DNA of 6,348 bases from Bacteroidota bacterium (GTDB lineage Bacteria > Bacteroidota > Bacteroidia > Bacteroidales > Paludibacteraceae): positions 1 to 6,348 of the forward strand of contig JAFNAU010000170.1 in the NCBI GenBank assembly GCA_017860335.1. Reading direction: 5' to 3'. Both the position numbers and the translations under genes were made by a program. Below the pieces are notes generated by a model, which worked only from the letters and a program-made list of their open reading frames with translations, had not been told where the DNA came from and ran no database searches. Positions 1-6,348 of this stretch are shown piece by piece (position 1 is the stretch's first letter; each line of letters starts with the position of its first letter).

Positions 1-1950
1 ATTGATGAATCTATTCTCGAATTTCCATTTGTACCTAACGAAGTTTTGAATTTCAATAAATTGATAATATTACTATTGAAAAATTCTTCGTTATGAATAT
101 TCCATGATAATCCCAGAGAGCCGAACTTTGCCCAGCGAGAATACTTACCAAAGGATGAATTTCCGTCTGCACGGGCGTTGACGGTAAAGTAGTATCTGCT
201 GTTATAGGATATTTGTGCCTGTCCCAGATAAGACAGGGAGCGTTTTTTATCGAAACTACTATACCCGGTTCTCGAGGTTGATTCCGAATAGCCTATTTCC
301 TGTATGTGATCATTCAGGAAGCCTGATCCGGTTGCATAAAGTGTGGAGTATTGGTTGTTTTGTAATTCGATACCCGTTAACGCGCCAACATTAAACTCCC
401 CAAATTTCTTCTGATAATTTAGACGAAGAATATTGTTCCAGTTGAGATATGAGGCGGAAGCCCTGCGGGAATAACCCTTGGGTTCATTATTCATAAGTCC
501 TTCCAAAGTGGTGCGCGCACTGTACATTTCTTCATTGGTGGTCATTATATTGACACCAAACTGTTCTGTTAAATCAAGTCCGTCGAAAATATGAAATATG
601 AGTGTTGAAGTTGCATCAATAAGAGATGTTCTTTGGATGTTCTTGTTGTCTTCTCTTTCCGGAATTGAATTGCTGAAAAATTTCTGGTCTTTCCATACGC
701 GTACCGGATTGCCATTTGTATCGTAACTTACACTTTCTACAACACGATTGTAGAGTCTGTTGGTATATCCGTCGGCTAAATAGGGAGTATAAATCGGTAG
801 CACTTCGTAATACTCATTACCTACTGCAAACAAATTATTTTGGTTGTATGAAGCCGATATTGTTGTTCCGAATGTTAGCCGCTTTGCAAATTTATATTCT
901 GTATTATACCTCACTGAAAATCGTTGCTGATTGTTAGTTTTAATCGTACCTTTTTCGTCGAAATATGAAAGAGATAATCCTTTTGTGCTTTTCTCGTCGC
1001 CACTTCTTAAGGATAAGCTAGCTTCAAAGGTTTGTCCCTGTCCGAAATACAAATTTCCCCAGTCAACATCAGTCGTTGAGTAACTGTTTAATTCATTGTC
1101 CTGGAATGGAAACGCGTTAATGTCCTGTCCTCCGTTTACCCATGCTTCTCTTGCATAAGACAGATATTGTGAAGCATTCATCACTTTATAGCGTGTACTT
1201 TGGTCAATGTTCGAAATACCGTATCTGATGTTAGCGTTTACAATTACTTTATCTGTTTTTGTTCCTGATTTGGTTTTGACAATAATAACCCCGTTAGCGC
1301 CATTTGCACCATAAATGGAGGTGGCGGAAGCATCTTTGAGTACTGTGATGGATTCAATATCGCTTGGATTCAAATAGGATAAAGGGCTAACTGTATAGCT
1401 TGATCCGGGCATCATGTTTGTGCTCGTACCCTGATAAACAGGAACTCCGTCTACTATCTGAATTAGGTTCCACGGTTAAGCCGGGGACCAGACCATCAAG
1501 CATTTTATCGATTCTGGCAGGTGGAAGAAATTCAAGATCTTTTGACTGAACCTGAAACGCGCTGCCAACCATGTTCGAGCGTTTTTGGGCAAGTCCGTAA
1601 CCGGCTTCAATCACAACTTCTGAAAGCAGGGTGGATGACTGGAGCTTTACTGTTATATCTTTCGTTTCGGGATTTACTGTAATACTTCTCTTTTTCATCC
1701 CAACGTATGAGAAATGGAGTGTTACAGGAGAACTTGTCAGGTTGACAACAAATTTACCCTCGAGGTTTGTAACAGCTCTTTGAGATGTTTCACCAACACT
1801 TATAGACACGCCGGGTAAAGTTTCTCCATCTTCTTCGTTCATTACGACACCTCTTACTGTATAGGTATTGCCCGTTTGAGCATAACAATAAGAGTTGAAT
1901 GATAATAGTATTAAAAATTGTATAAAAATTAAATTTCTTAGTCTGTACAT
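1..1950 (-). pseudogene. SusC/RagA-family TonB-linked outer membrane transporter, frameshifted, 3' end beyond left edge
   Basis: Proteins of this family are large outer-membrane barrels that import glycans or peptides with a SusD lipoprotein partner, powered by TonB. The first frame starts at ATG 1948-1950. It gives a signal peptide (residues 1 to about 25, ending SYCYAQ), a CarboxypepD_reg-like domain (about 31-105) and the start of the plug (EVVIEAGYG at 111-119, then KMLDGLVPGL). After D165 this frame runs into unrelated residues and stops at 1387-1389. The plug resumes in another frame with VDGVPV (1437-1454), LNPSDIESITVLKDAS and IYGANGANGVIIVKT. That second frame is open without a stop from about 1456 to base 1 (about 485 codons) and includes barrel sequence such as YFTVNARADGNSSFGKYSRW. 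About 650 codons are present; the family usually has around 1000, so the rest, and any susD, lies to the left. The conserved IRIRG-type plug stretch is missing at the break. Identity is very secure; whether the break is biological is not. Confidence 0.93.
1453..1458 (-). other. Frame-breaking deletion junction in the SusC plug
   Basis: On the minus strand the upstream frame reads ...E-P-N-S-D-S with codons GAT AGT at this point, while the downstream frame reads I-V-D-G-V-P with ATA GTA overlapping the same bases. The five bases ATAGT (plus-strand ACTAT, 1453-1457) therefore belong to both sides. Family members normally have about 25-30 residues between these two motifs, including an R-I-R-G type motif. 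The simplest reading is a loss of about 80 bp between two ATAGT copies. Because the copies sit in different codon phases, the loss would shift the frame by one base. The deletion size rests on family memory, not on an alignment. Confidence 0.7.
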
Positions 1951-1971
1951 AATAACTGAATGTTGAAATCA

Positions 1972-2002
1972 CAAAGATATGAAAAATATATTAAGACGTC
2001 AA
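1972..2002 (-). promoter_or_regulatory. Bacteroidota-type promoter of the SusC-like gene
   Basis: Read on the minus strand, TATCTTTG (1972-1979) is an exact match to the Bacteroidota -7 consensus TAnnTTTG. A TTGACG box (1997-2002) lies 17 bp upstream and fits the -33 element, whose core is TTTG or TTG. Transcription would begin near 1965, leaving a leader of about 15 bases before the ATG at 1950. That leaves no room for an attenuator or riboswitch. No Shine-Dalgarno sequence is visible, which is usual in this phylum. Confidence 0.6.
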
Positions 2003-2158
2003 GGGGAATTATGTCAATTGCCGTCTCTAAAGGGTTTGTAGTATACTTGTTTAATTATAAATAACTTGTAATTACCTGTATATGGTTTATCTGATTGAAA
2101 TTAACATTTTAAAATAATTAAATCAAATGATAATTTTCCCGATGTAAGTTATAAATCA

Positions 2159-2497
2159 TTAGATGTCAGCAATGAAAAACTGTATAATATCTGTAAAGCT
2201 ATACACTATTTGCGTGTTTCGCAACCGGCATCTAGCTTTGTACTGCTGACGCTTCGGGTATATACGATGCGCTAAATTATCTCTGTACTGGCCAAATTGG
2301 GCATTTGCATTGCGACGGATTTTGCGACTGACTACTGATTTATCTTTATTTACAACAAGGGCAATCTCACTTTGTGTATTTCCGCTTTGCAACGTTGTAC
2401 AAATAGTATATCTTTGTTCTCTGGTTAGATGATTCTTAAATGTAAACTTCAGTAGGTAGACAAAATCAGTGATTTTTTCTGCCAGAGCAAGGGGAGG
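2159..2497 (-). pseudogene. IS30-family transposase remnant (N-terminal HTH part only)
   Basis: The open frame between the stop at 2498-2500 and the stop at 2159-2161 reads NHLTREQRYTICTTLQSG, then NTQSEIALVVNKDKSVVSRK, then IRRNANAQFGQYRDNLAHR and a short basic stretch. This matches the start of Bacteroidota IS30-family transposases: an L-T-x-E-Q-R-Y opening, a helix-turn-helix with K-D-K-S-V-V-S-R, the R-R-N motif, and a G-x-Y-x-x-x-L-A-x-R stretch. After the KRQQYKAR region the similarity stops and about 25 unrelated residues follow. The whole DDE catalytic domain (more than 200 residues) is absent. No ATG lies in frame, only TTG or CTG codons. It is therefore a dead fragment and cannot transpose. 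It lies in the gap between the divergent SusC-like and DUF3943 genes, pointing toward the SusC-like gene. Confidence 0.75.
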
Positions 2498-2521
2498 TTA
2501 TTCCTCCTGGCTCTGAAAAAA
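2473..2521. repeat. Imperfect palindrome / hairpin beside the IS30 remnant
   Basis: GGAGG (2493-2497) pairs with CCTCC (2503-2507) around the loop TTATT. Outside a small internal loop, CAGAGC (2483-2488) pairs with GCTCTG (2510-2515). A run of six T (2473-2478) faces a run of six A (2516-2521) across a four-base bulge. The T run precedes and the A run follows the stem on both strands, which is the wrong order for a Rho-independent terminator either way. The element overlaps the beginning of the transposase reading frame. It may be part of the old IS leader, where a hairpin could limit read-in translation. That role is inferred only from position. Confidence 0.6.
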
Positions 2522-2591
2522 CAAACTATTCTATTTTGGTTCCAAAGTTGCATTTACTAATTGACAGGAAACTTAGATATTTCTCCTTTAA

Positions 2592-2599
2592 TAAATTTG
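2592..2599 (+). promoter_or_regulatory. Bacteroidota -7 promoter element for the DUF3943 gene
   Basis: TAAATTTG matches the Bacteroidota -7 consensus TAnnTTTG exactly. Transcription would start near 2606, about 19 bases before the ATG at 2625. A TTGACA sequence occurs at 2561-2566, but it is 25 bp upstream of the box, too far for a good -33 element, so the -33 part is uncertain. If this promoter is right, a TTG codon at 2604 falls before or at the transcript start and cannot be the initiation codon. Confidence 0.45.
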
Positions 2600-2624
2600 T
2601 CGATTGCTACTCTTTTTATTGTTT

Positions 2625-4100
2625 ATGAATAAGTATCATTTCAGGACATTGCCGACACTGTTTTTTTGTTTTCTCATGTTCACTGCCCAAAGCCAGGTAA
2701 TCGACCATACAGCTTCAAGTTCAGCAACAAATCGTAACGATTCGTTGCTCCTGAATATGAAAAGTCCGCATAAAGATGCTGCTATTATTGTTGCTACCAA
2801 TATCGGCGTTTGGTCTTACGATCGCTTTGTTCTTCAGGCTGAGTATGCCCGGATAAACTTCAAAACCGTGAAGAATAATTTTAAATCCGGCTTCGTATGG
2901 GACAATGACATGTTCTCTACCAATCTTCTTATGCATCCCTATCATGGTGGACTATACTTCAACGCGGCACGTTCGAACGGGAAAAATTTCTGGCAATCGG
3001 TGCCTTTTGCGGCAGGAGGTAGCCTGATGTGGGAATTATTCATGGAAAATGAGTCTCCTTCTATTAATGATTTTATGGCTACCTCTCTGGGTGGCGCAGC
3101 TCTGGGTGAAATGACCTACAGGGTGTCCGATCTGCTAATCGATGACCGGTTAACGGGTTTTGATCGTTTTAAACGCGAAGCTTTACTGACCGTCATTTCA
3201 CCGGTCAGGGGATTGAACAGAATTATAAACGGTGATGCCTGGAAGCATCGTAATATCCGCGGGAATTCCGTGCCAGCCACTCCCGTGGTCTTTTCCGTAT
3301 CGGCTGGGCATCGCTTCATTGCTGACCGGCTGTATCGACGACAGGATTACAGCAACATGATTTCCTATGATTTCGGACTCTTGTATGGCAACGAATTTGA
3401 TACCGGAAATGAAAAACCTTACGATTTTTTTACTTTTAAACTTGGCGGAAACTTTTTCTCAAAACAACCAATAATAAGCCGGGTAAATGTTCTGGGTATG
3501 CTGTTTTTGAATGAAGTACCTCTTAAAAAGCAGAACATGCACCTTAGTTATGGCATTTTTCAACATTTCAACTATTACGAATCGCAAACTGATAATAGCC
3601 ACATACAGCTTTACCCGTATAAAATTTCCGAAGCCGCTGCTGCGGGTCCGGGGCTTTTGTACAAAGTATCCGTAAAAAATAAGATTACTCTCACCGGATC
3701 GGCATACCTGAGTGCAATTTTGCTTGGTGGTAGTCAGACCGATCATTACAGGTTCGATGAGCGTGATTACAACATGGGAAGCGGATTTAGTTCAAAACTG
3801 AATCTGGCATTTAATTTTAAAAACAAACTCCAAATCCTGCTCAATACGGAGGATTATCGCATCTACTCCTGGGTCGGATATGCCCCTGATGACTTCAGGG
3901 ACGGCATTTGGAATGTTCACGGCGATGTGGGCAATACAAGTTTGAGCGTAGGGCGCTTGGGCATCAACTATTTTATCAGAAAGAATATTTATATTGCTTC
4001 CGAAACCAGTTATAATCACCGGAATAGCTTATATAAATATTATCCCGATGTAACACATCATGTTGCCGAACACAAACTGAGCTTCGGTTGTATGTTTTAA
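2625..4100 (+). CDS. DUF3943 domain-containing outer membrane protein
   Basis: This is an intact 491-residue exported protein of a Bacteroidota family with no assigned function. A hydrophobic signal peptide covers residues 1 to about 24 (TLPTLFFCFLMFTAQSQ). The DUF3943 core spans roughly 85-185. It shows the family-like run WDNDMFSTN, HPYHGGLYFNAARSNG, FWQSVPFAAGGSLMWELF, then E-x-x-S-P-S-I-N-D and G-G-A-A-L-G-E-M-T-Y-R. The rest (about 225-491) alternates polar and aromatic residues and ends in phenylalanine (HKLSFGCMF), as expected of a beta-barrel inserted in the outer membrane. ATG 2625 is chosen over an in-frame TTG at 2604 because it directly begins a normal signal peptide and sits about 19 bases after a plausible transcription start. 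The gene stands alone: it is divergent from the SusC-like gene, convergent with the lipocalin operon, and followed by its own terminator. The biochemical role is unknown. Confidence 0.9.
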   Translation: MNKYHFRTLPTLFFCFLMFTAQSQVIDHTASSSATNRNDSLLLNMKSPHKDAAIIVATNIGVWSYDRFVLQAEYARINFKTVKNNFKSGFVWDNDMFSTNLLMHPYHGGLYFNAARSNGKNFWQSVPFAAGGSLMWELFMENESPSINDFMATSLGGAALGEMTYRVSDLLIDDRLTGFDRFKREALLTVISPVRGLNRIINGDAWKHRNIRGNSVPATPVVFSVSAGHRFIADRLYRRQDYSNMISYDFGLLYGNEFDTGNEKPYDFFTFKLGGNFFSKQPIISRVNVLGMLFLNEVPLKKQNMHLSYGIFQHFNYYESQTDNSHIQLYPYKISEAAAAGPGLLYKVSVKNKITLTGSAYLSAILLGGSQTDHYRFDERDYNMGSGFSSKLNLAFNFKNKLQILLNTEDYRIYSWVGYAPDDFRDGIWNVHGDVGNTSLSVGRLGINYFIRKNIYIASETSYNHRNSLYKYYPDVTHHVAEHKLSFGCMF

Positions 4101-4123
4101 CGTGTAAGTCGAGTTTTCTATAA

Positions 4124-4165
4124 AGAGAACCTCACAGACAATGTTGTTTGTGAGGCTCTATTTTA
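4124..4165 (+). terminator. Rho-independent terminator after the DUF3943 gene
   Basis: An 11-bp stem pairs 4130-4140 (CCTCACAGACA) with 4145-4155 (TGTTTGTGAGG), with one G-T wobble and a four-base loop. It is extended below by AGAG (4124-4127) pairing with CTCT (4156-4159) across an AA bulge. A T-rich tail, ATTTTAT, follows. It begins 23 bases after the stop codon at 4100, so it very probably ends the plus-strand transcript. It may also block minus-strand read-through, although the minus-strand tail is less T-rich. Confidence 0.85.
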
Positions 4166-4174
4166 TCTAAGAGT

Positions 4175-4216
4175 ATGAAAAAGCAGGTTTGAATACCTTG
4201 AAAATGCTTTTTTCAT
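4175..4216 (-). terminator. Possible terminator of the lipocalin operon
   Basis: ATGAAAAAGCA (4175-4185) is complementary to TGCTTTTTTCAT (4205-4216) apart from one extra T, with a 19-base loop containing a small GGT/ACC pairing. It lies about 80 bases beyond the lipocalin stop codon on the minus strand. The stem is mostly A-T and has no clean T tail, so this is a weak candidate. Confidence 0.25.
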
Positions 4217-4298
4217 TAGCCTTAATATCCGGATTAACTAAAAATGAAATTCGTCTTTTTAAGATTTCAGAGAACTCAGGATAAAAAAGCCAGTTAGC

Positions 4299-4835
4299 TT
4301 ACTTGTCGTGTTCCACCCAGATTAACTCCGAAGTTTTGAAACCCAGATTTCCGGCAATTTTCAGGTATTCGGTTTTTATATCTTTGGGCAGTGTTTTTTC
4401 GCGGGAGAGTATCCACAGATAATCCAGGTTATTTCCTGCTATCAGGGCGTATTTATAGTCTTTATCCAGCGCGATTACATTGTAGCCTCCGTAAAAAGGA
4501 CCGAAGAACGAAACTTTAAGCATTGCAACATCGTCTTTTCCTACAAATTTTGCTTTCCCGATAGCTTCTTTCCAGACGTTTTTTGCAGGATTGTAACCAC
4601 GGTTTTGTACCCGTATGCTTCCGTCCTTATTGACTGAGTAAAATGCGGTTGTGTTGTTCAGACCACGTTCAAATTTGAAATCCATACGGGCTATTTCGTA
4701 CCATTTGCCCAGATACTTCTCTTTATCAAAAGAACTGACAGCCACCGCTCCCTTAGGGATGCTGGTGCACGAACTGAATAAACTGATTGTAACCATAAGT
4801 AATAAACTGAAGGGAATTAATTTGTTTGTTTTCAT
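4299..4835 (-). CDS. blc: Blc-like outer membrane lipoprotein lipocalin
   Basis: This 178-residue lipoprotein resembles bacterial lipocalin Blc (E. coli Blc is 177 residues), an eight-stranded barrel on the outer membrane that binds fatty acids or lysophospholipids. The N-terminus is a lipoprotein signal with a lipobox-like LFSSC, giving Cys23 as the acylated residue. The lipocalin signature G-x-W is in YLGKWYEIARMDFKFERGL (41-59, W45). Further Blc hallmarks are NRGYNP (78-83), VSFFGPFYGGYNVIALD (108-124) and DYLWILSR (138-145). The spacing and length match the family throughout, so the gene looks intact. It is the last gene of the operon, 32 bp after the DUF2271 gene and downstream of a TonB-dependent receptor, with no promoter-like box in that gap. 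The ligand cannot be read from the sequence; its placement suggests the ligand may be connected with what the receptor imports. Confidence 0.95.
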   Translation of the reverse strand: MKTNKLIPFSLLLMVTISLFSSCTSIPKGAVAVSSFDKEKYLGKWYEIARMDFKFERGLNNTTAFYSVNKDGSIRVQNRGYNPAKNVWKEAIGKAKFVGKDDVAMLKVSFFGPFYGGYNVIALDKDYKYALIAGNNLDYLWILSREKTLPKDIKTEYLKIAGNLGFKTSELIWVEHDK

Positions 4836-4867
4836 GATGTTGTTCTCTATTTGATATTACTGACTGT

Positions 4868-5596
4868 TTAGTTGAATGTCAGGGTAATTTTTTTTGCAAT
4901 TTTCAAGGCAGTAGTCAGGGTATTAAGGTCAGTATAAAGTTGACCGTCACTACCGGCATAATGACTGTGTCCCACCGGTTTGAGCTCAACTTCTTTACCT
5001 GCATTGTCGGTGTCAAAATCTGCCGAATAGACTACAGCCGGTTGGCTGGATGTTTTATATTCCTTGTCGTCGGGATATTTGTTGTTGGTCCAGTACTCGT
5101 TCCAGTCCCAGGATTGATTGAGTTCCAGATAAATCCGGTATTTACCTTTTAATCTGGTATCAGTTTTCATGTTAAGTACAAATGACGAGAGGGGAGTTGC
5201 ACCCGAATACGCGTCCGGTACAGGCTTTTTTGGAGTAGGCATGTAAGTGCCCAGTTCATTCATTACTCCTCGCTGATGTGCCCAGTAAGGAAGTGTAGCG
5301 GGACGCTGAATTTCTCCCGGCAGCCATTTACCGGTATTTTTGCTTCCGTGTTCGAAATAGCCTTTTGCCACGCTCTTCGAAACATAAAGCGTCTGAATGT
5401 ACTTTCCGTCAGCATCTGCAAGCCATACGGCATAAAGTGGGTGGTTGTGCTCTTTTCCTTTTTCAAATTTAAGGCTCAGCACTGTGCATTGATCATTTTT
5501 CCCATAAACATAGTTGGAAAAAGTTTCGGGTTTCTTTTTTGCTGAAGCGGCAATTGCCAGTATCAGCATTACTGTCAAAATTATTCTTGTTTTCAT
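4868..5596 (-). CDS. DUF2271 domain-containing exported protein
   Basis: This 242-residue protein has an N-terminal signal peptide (residues 1 to about 19, IILTVMLILAIAASA) followed by a lysine cluster, so it is predicted to be periplasmic. DUF2271 features appear in order: an A-V-W-x-x-D strand (56-61), YWAHQRG (104-110), D-A-Y-S-G-A-T-P (128-135), YRIYLELNQSWDWNEYWTNN (153-172) with W163, W165 and W169, KYPDD (173-177), and SQPAVVYSADFD (184-195). The family has no established biochemical role. From general knowledge, its members are often encoded near TonB-dependent receptors and PepSY or flavin-related membrane proteins, which hints at metal or flavin handling. Here it sits 37 bp after a TonB-dependent receptor and 32 bp before a lipocalin gene, clearly in one operon. 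A role in processing or sensing the receptor's substrate is inference. The ATG at 5596 is the only start that gives a normal signal peptide. Confidence 0.82.
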   Translation of the reverse strand: MKTRIILTVMLILAIAASAKKKPETFSNYVYGKNDQCTVLSLKFEKGKEHNHPLYAVWLADADGKYIQTLYVSKSVAKGYFEHGSKNTGKWLPGEIQRPATLPYWAHQRGVMNELGTYMPTPKKPVPDAYSGATPLSSFVLNMKTDTRLKGKYRIYLELNQSWDWNEYWTNNKYPDDKEYKTSSQPAVVYSADFDTDNAGKEVELKPVGHSHYAGSDGQLYTDLNTLTTALKIAKKITLTFN

Positions 5597-5633
5597 ATTC
5601 TGATAATTTGCATGTTTTCAATAATTATTTGGA

Positions 5634-6348
5634 CTAGATTTTAATAATTAAACCAATTGTAGGTAAAACTGTTCCGTTGAAGGTATCAATTTCGCGCAGT
5701 CCCTGACGGGTAATGTCTCCATACGGGTCCGGAATGATTGCTCCTTCCGCGGTTTTGTTGGTGTATATAGGTGTGCCCTGCGACTGAAAATTGTAAACAT
5801 TCTGAATGTCGGTGTACAAATTCAGCACCCATTTTTTGAAATAAAACTCCTTGTCTAAGCGTAAGTCAAGCTGATGTGCATCTTTCAGCCGCAGCGAATT
5901 GAAGTTGGTGTAATCTATGTAAGGTTGGTTGGTGATGCTCCAGGCTACCCTGTTACCTGATTTTTCGAAATCGATAGGTGAGTAAGGTGCGCCTCCAACA
6001 TATCTCCAGCGCATAGCTATATTCCAGCTTTTACCAAATTTATAGCTCGAAATCAGGTTGAGCAGGTGTCTCGTGTCCCAGGAAGACGGACGATATACAT
6101 CATTTTTGTCGGTAAACTCACTTCTGAAGAAAGTGTAAGTGGAGGTGATGTTCAGGTTTTTCCATTCCATGATTTTATAGAGAAATTCCACTCCGTAAGC
6201 CCTTCCTTTTCCCGTTGAAATTATTTCCTCATCACCTATCTGCCCATAATCAGTACCCTTGCTGGCAATGCTTAATCCATCCGATACAGAAAGGGGATAG
6301 TTTTGATATTGTTTGTAAAATCCTTCTACTGTCAAACGCATTTTCTCA
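5634..6348 (-). CDS. TonB-dependent receptor, C-terminal part (5' end beyond right edge)
   Basis: The frame is open to the right edge (codons for E-K precede the first in-window Met at 6341), so about 237 residues of the C-terminal barrel are present. The stop is TAG at 5634-5636. Features typical of the last strands of TonB-dependent receptors include VEGFYKQYQNYPLSV, GRAYGVEFLYK, RPSSWDTRHLLNLISSYKFG, RWRYVGGAPYSP, QLDLRLDKEFYFKKW and NLYTDIQNVYNF. The end, PTIGLIIKI, is a terminal barrel strand. It does not look like SusC; it fits the class with a carboxypeptidase-like N-terminal domain, but that domain would lie outside the window. The protein would import a scarce substrate (a metal chelate, cofactor or similar) across the outer membrane with TonB energy; the substrate is not readable here. 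It is the upstream gene of the operon with DUF2271 and the lipocalin, and the operon promoter is outside the window. Confidence 0.9.
   Translation of the reverse strand, partial: EKMRLTVEGFYKQYQNYPLSVSDGLSIASKGTDYGQIGDEEIISTGKGRAYGVEFLYKIMEWKNLNITSTYTFFRSEFTDKNDVYRPSSWDTRHLLNLISSYKFGKSWNIAMRWRYVGGAPYSPIDFEKSGNRVAWSITNQPYIDYTNFNSLRLKDAHQLDLRLDKEFYFKKWVLNLYTDIQNVYNFQSQGTPIYTNKTAEGAIIPDPYGDITRQGLREIDTFNGTVLPTIGLIIKI

Noticed and set aside
716..937. 73-codon plus-strand open frame
   Set aside because: It lies inside and antisense to the well-supported SusC reading frame and shows no recognisable domain or signal.
1790..1972. 60-codon minus-strand frame overlapping the start of the SusC-like gene
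   Set aside because: It overlaps the signal peptide and CarboxypepD region in another frame; the SusC frame has clear family similarity and this one has none.
2473..2521. Reading the palindrome as a Rho-independent terminator
   Set aside because: The T run precedes and the A run follows the stem on both strands, so neither RNA would have the required 3' U tract.
2561..2599. TTGACA plus TAAATTTG as a complete two-box promoter
   Set aside because: The 25-bp spacer is too long for the -33/-7 arrangement; only the -7 box is kept.
3459..3746. 95-codon minus-strand frame within the DUF3943 gene
   Set aside because: Antisense shadow of an intact coding sequence, with no domain and no promoter-like box noted.
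5276..5545. 89-codon plus-strand frame opposite the DUF2271 gene
   Set aside because: Antisense to a gene with clear family motifs; cysteine- and phenylalanine-rich translation typical of a shadow frame.

Overview
The window is about 6.3 kb of a moderately AT-rich chromosome from a member of the Bacteroidota, most likely Bacteroidales. Three things support this: a SusC/RagA-type TonB-linked porin, a DUF3943 outer-membrane protein, and promoter-like TAnnTTTG boxes (the Bacteroidota -7 element) before two genes. The genus cannot be fixed from the sequence.

Layout from left to right. Positions 1-1950 (minus strand) hold the first two thirds of a SusC/RagA-family TonB-dependent transporter that runs off the left edge. 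It is broken: near 1453-1458 the reading frame changes, and the conserved plug segment that normally precedes the 'VDGVPV' motif is missing. This looks like a deletion of roughly 80 bp, and the gene is annotated as a pseudogene (or an assembly error). Its promoter is at 1972-2002. Positions 1951-2624 form a long AT-rich intergenic region. It contains a decayed N-terminal fragment of an IS30-family transposase (helix-turn-helix part only, minus strand, 2159-2497) and a strong imperfect palindrome at 2473-2521. Positions 2625-4100 (plus strand) encode an intact DUF3943 outer-membrane protein with its own promoter upstream and a strong hairpin terminator downstream (4124-4165).

Positions 4299-6348 (minus strand) form a tightly spaced operon read from the right edge. 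It begins with the 3' part of a TonB-dependent receptor, followed by an exported DUF2271 protein and then a Blc-type lipocalin lipoprotein. The gaps are 37 and 32 bp. The three products are predicted to act in the envelope: a receptor barrel in the outer membrane, a periplasmic DUF2271 protein, and an outer-membrane-anchored lipocalin that could bind a small hydrophobic ligand. A joint role in uptake or handling of one ligand is an inference from gene order.

No tRNA, rRNA, CRISPR array, defence system or other clearly novel multi-gene system was found. The points most worth checking are the frame-breaking deletion in the SusC plug, the lipocalin/DUF2271/receptor operon, and the palindrome beside the IS30 remnant.
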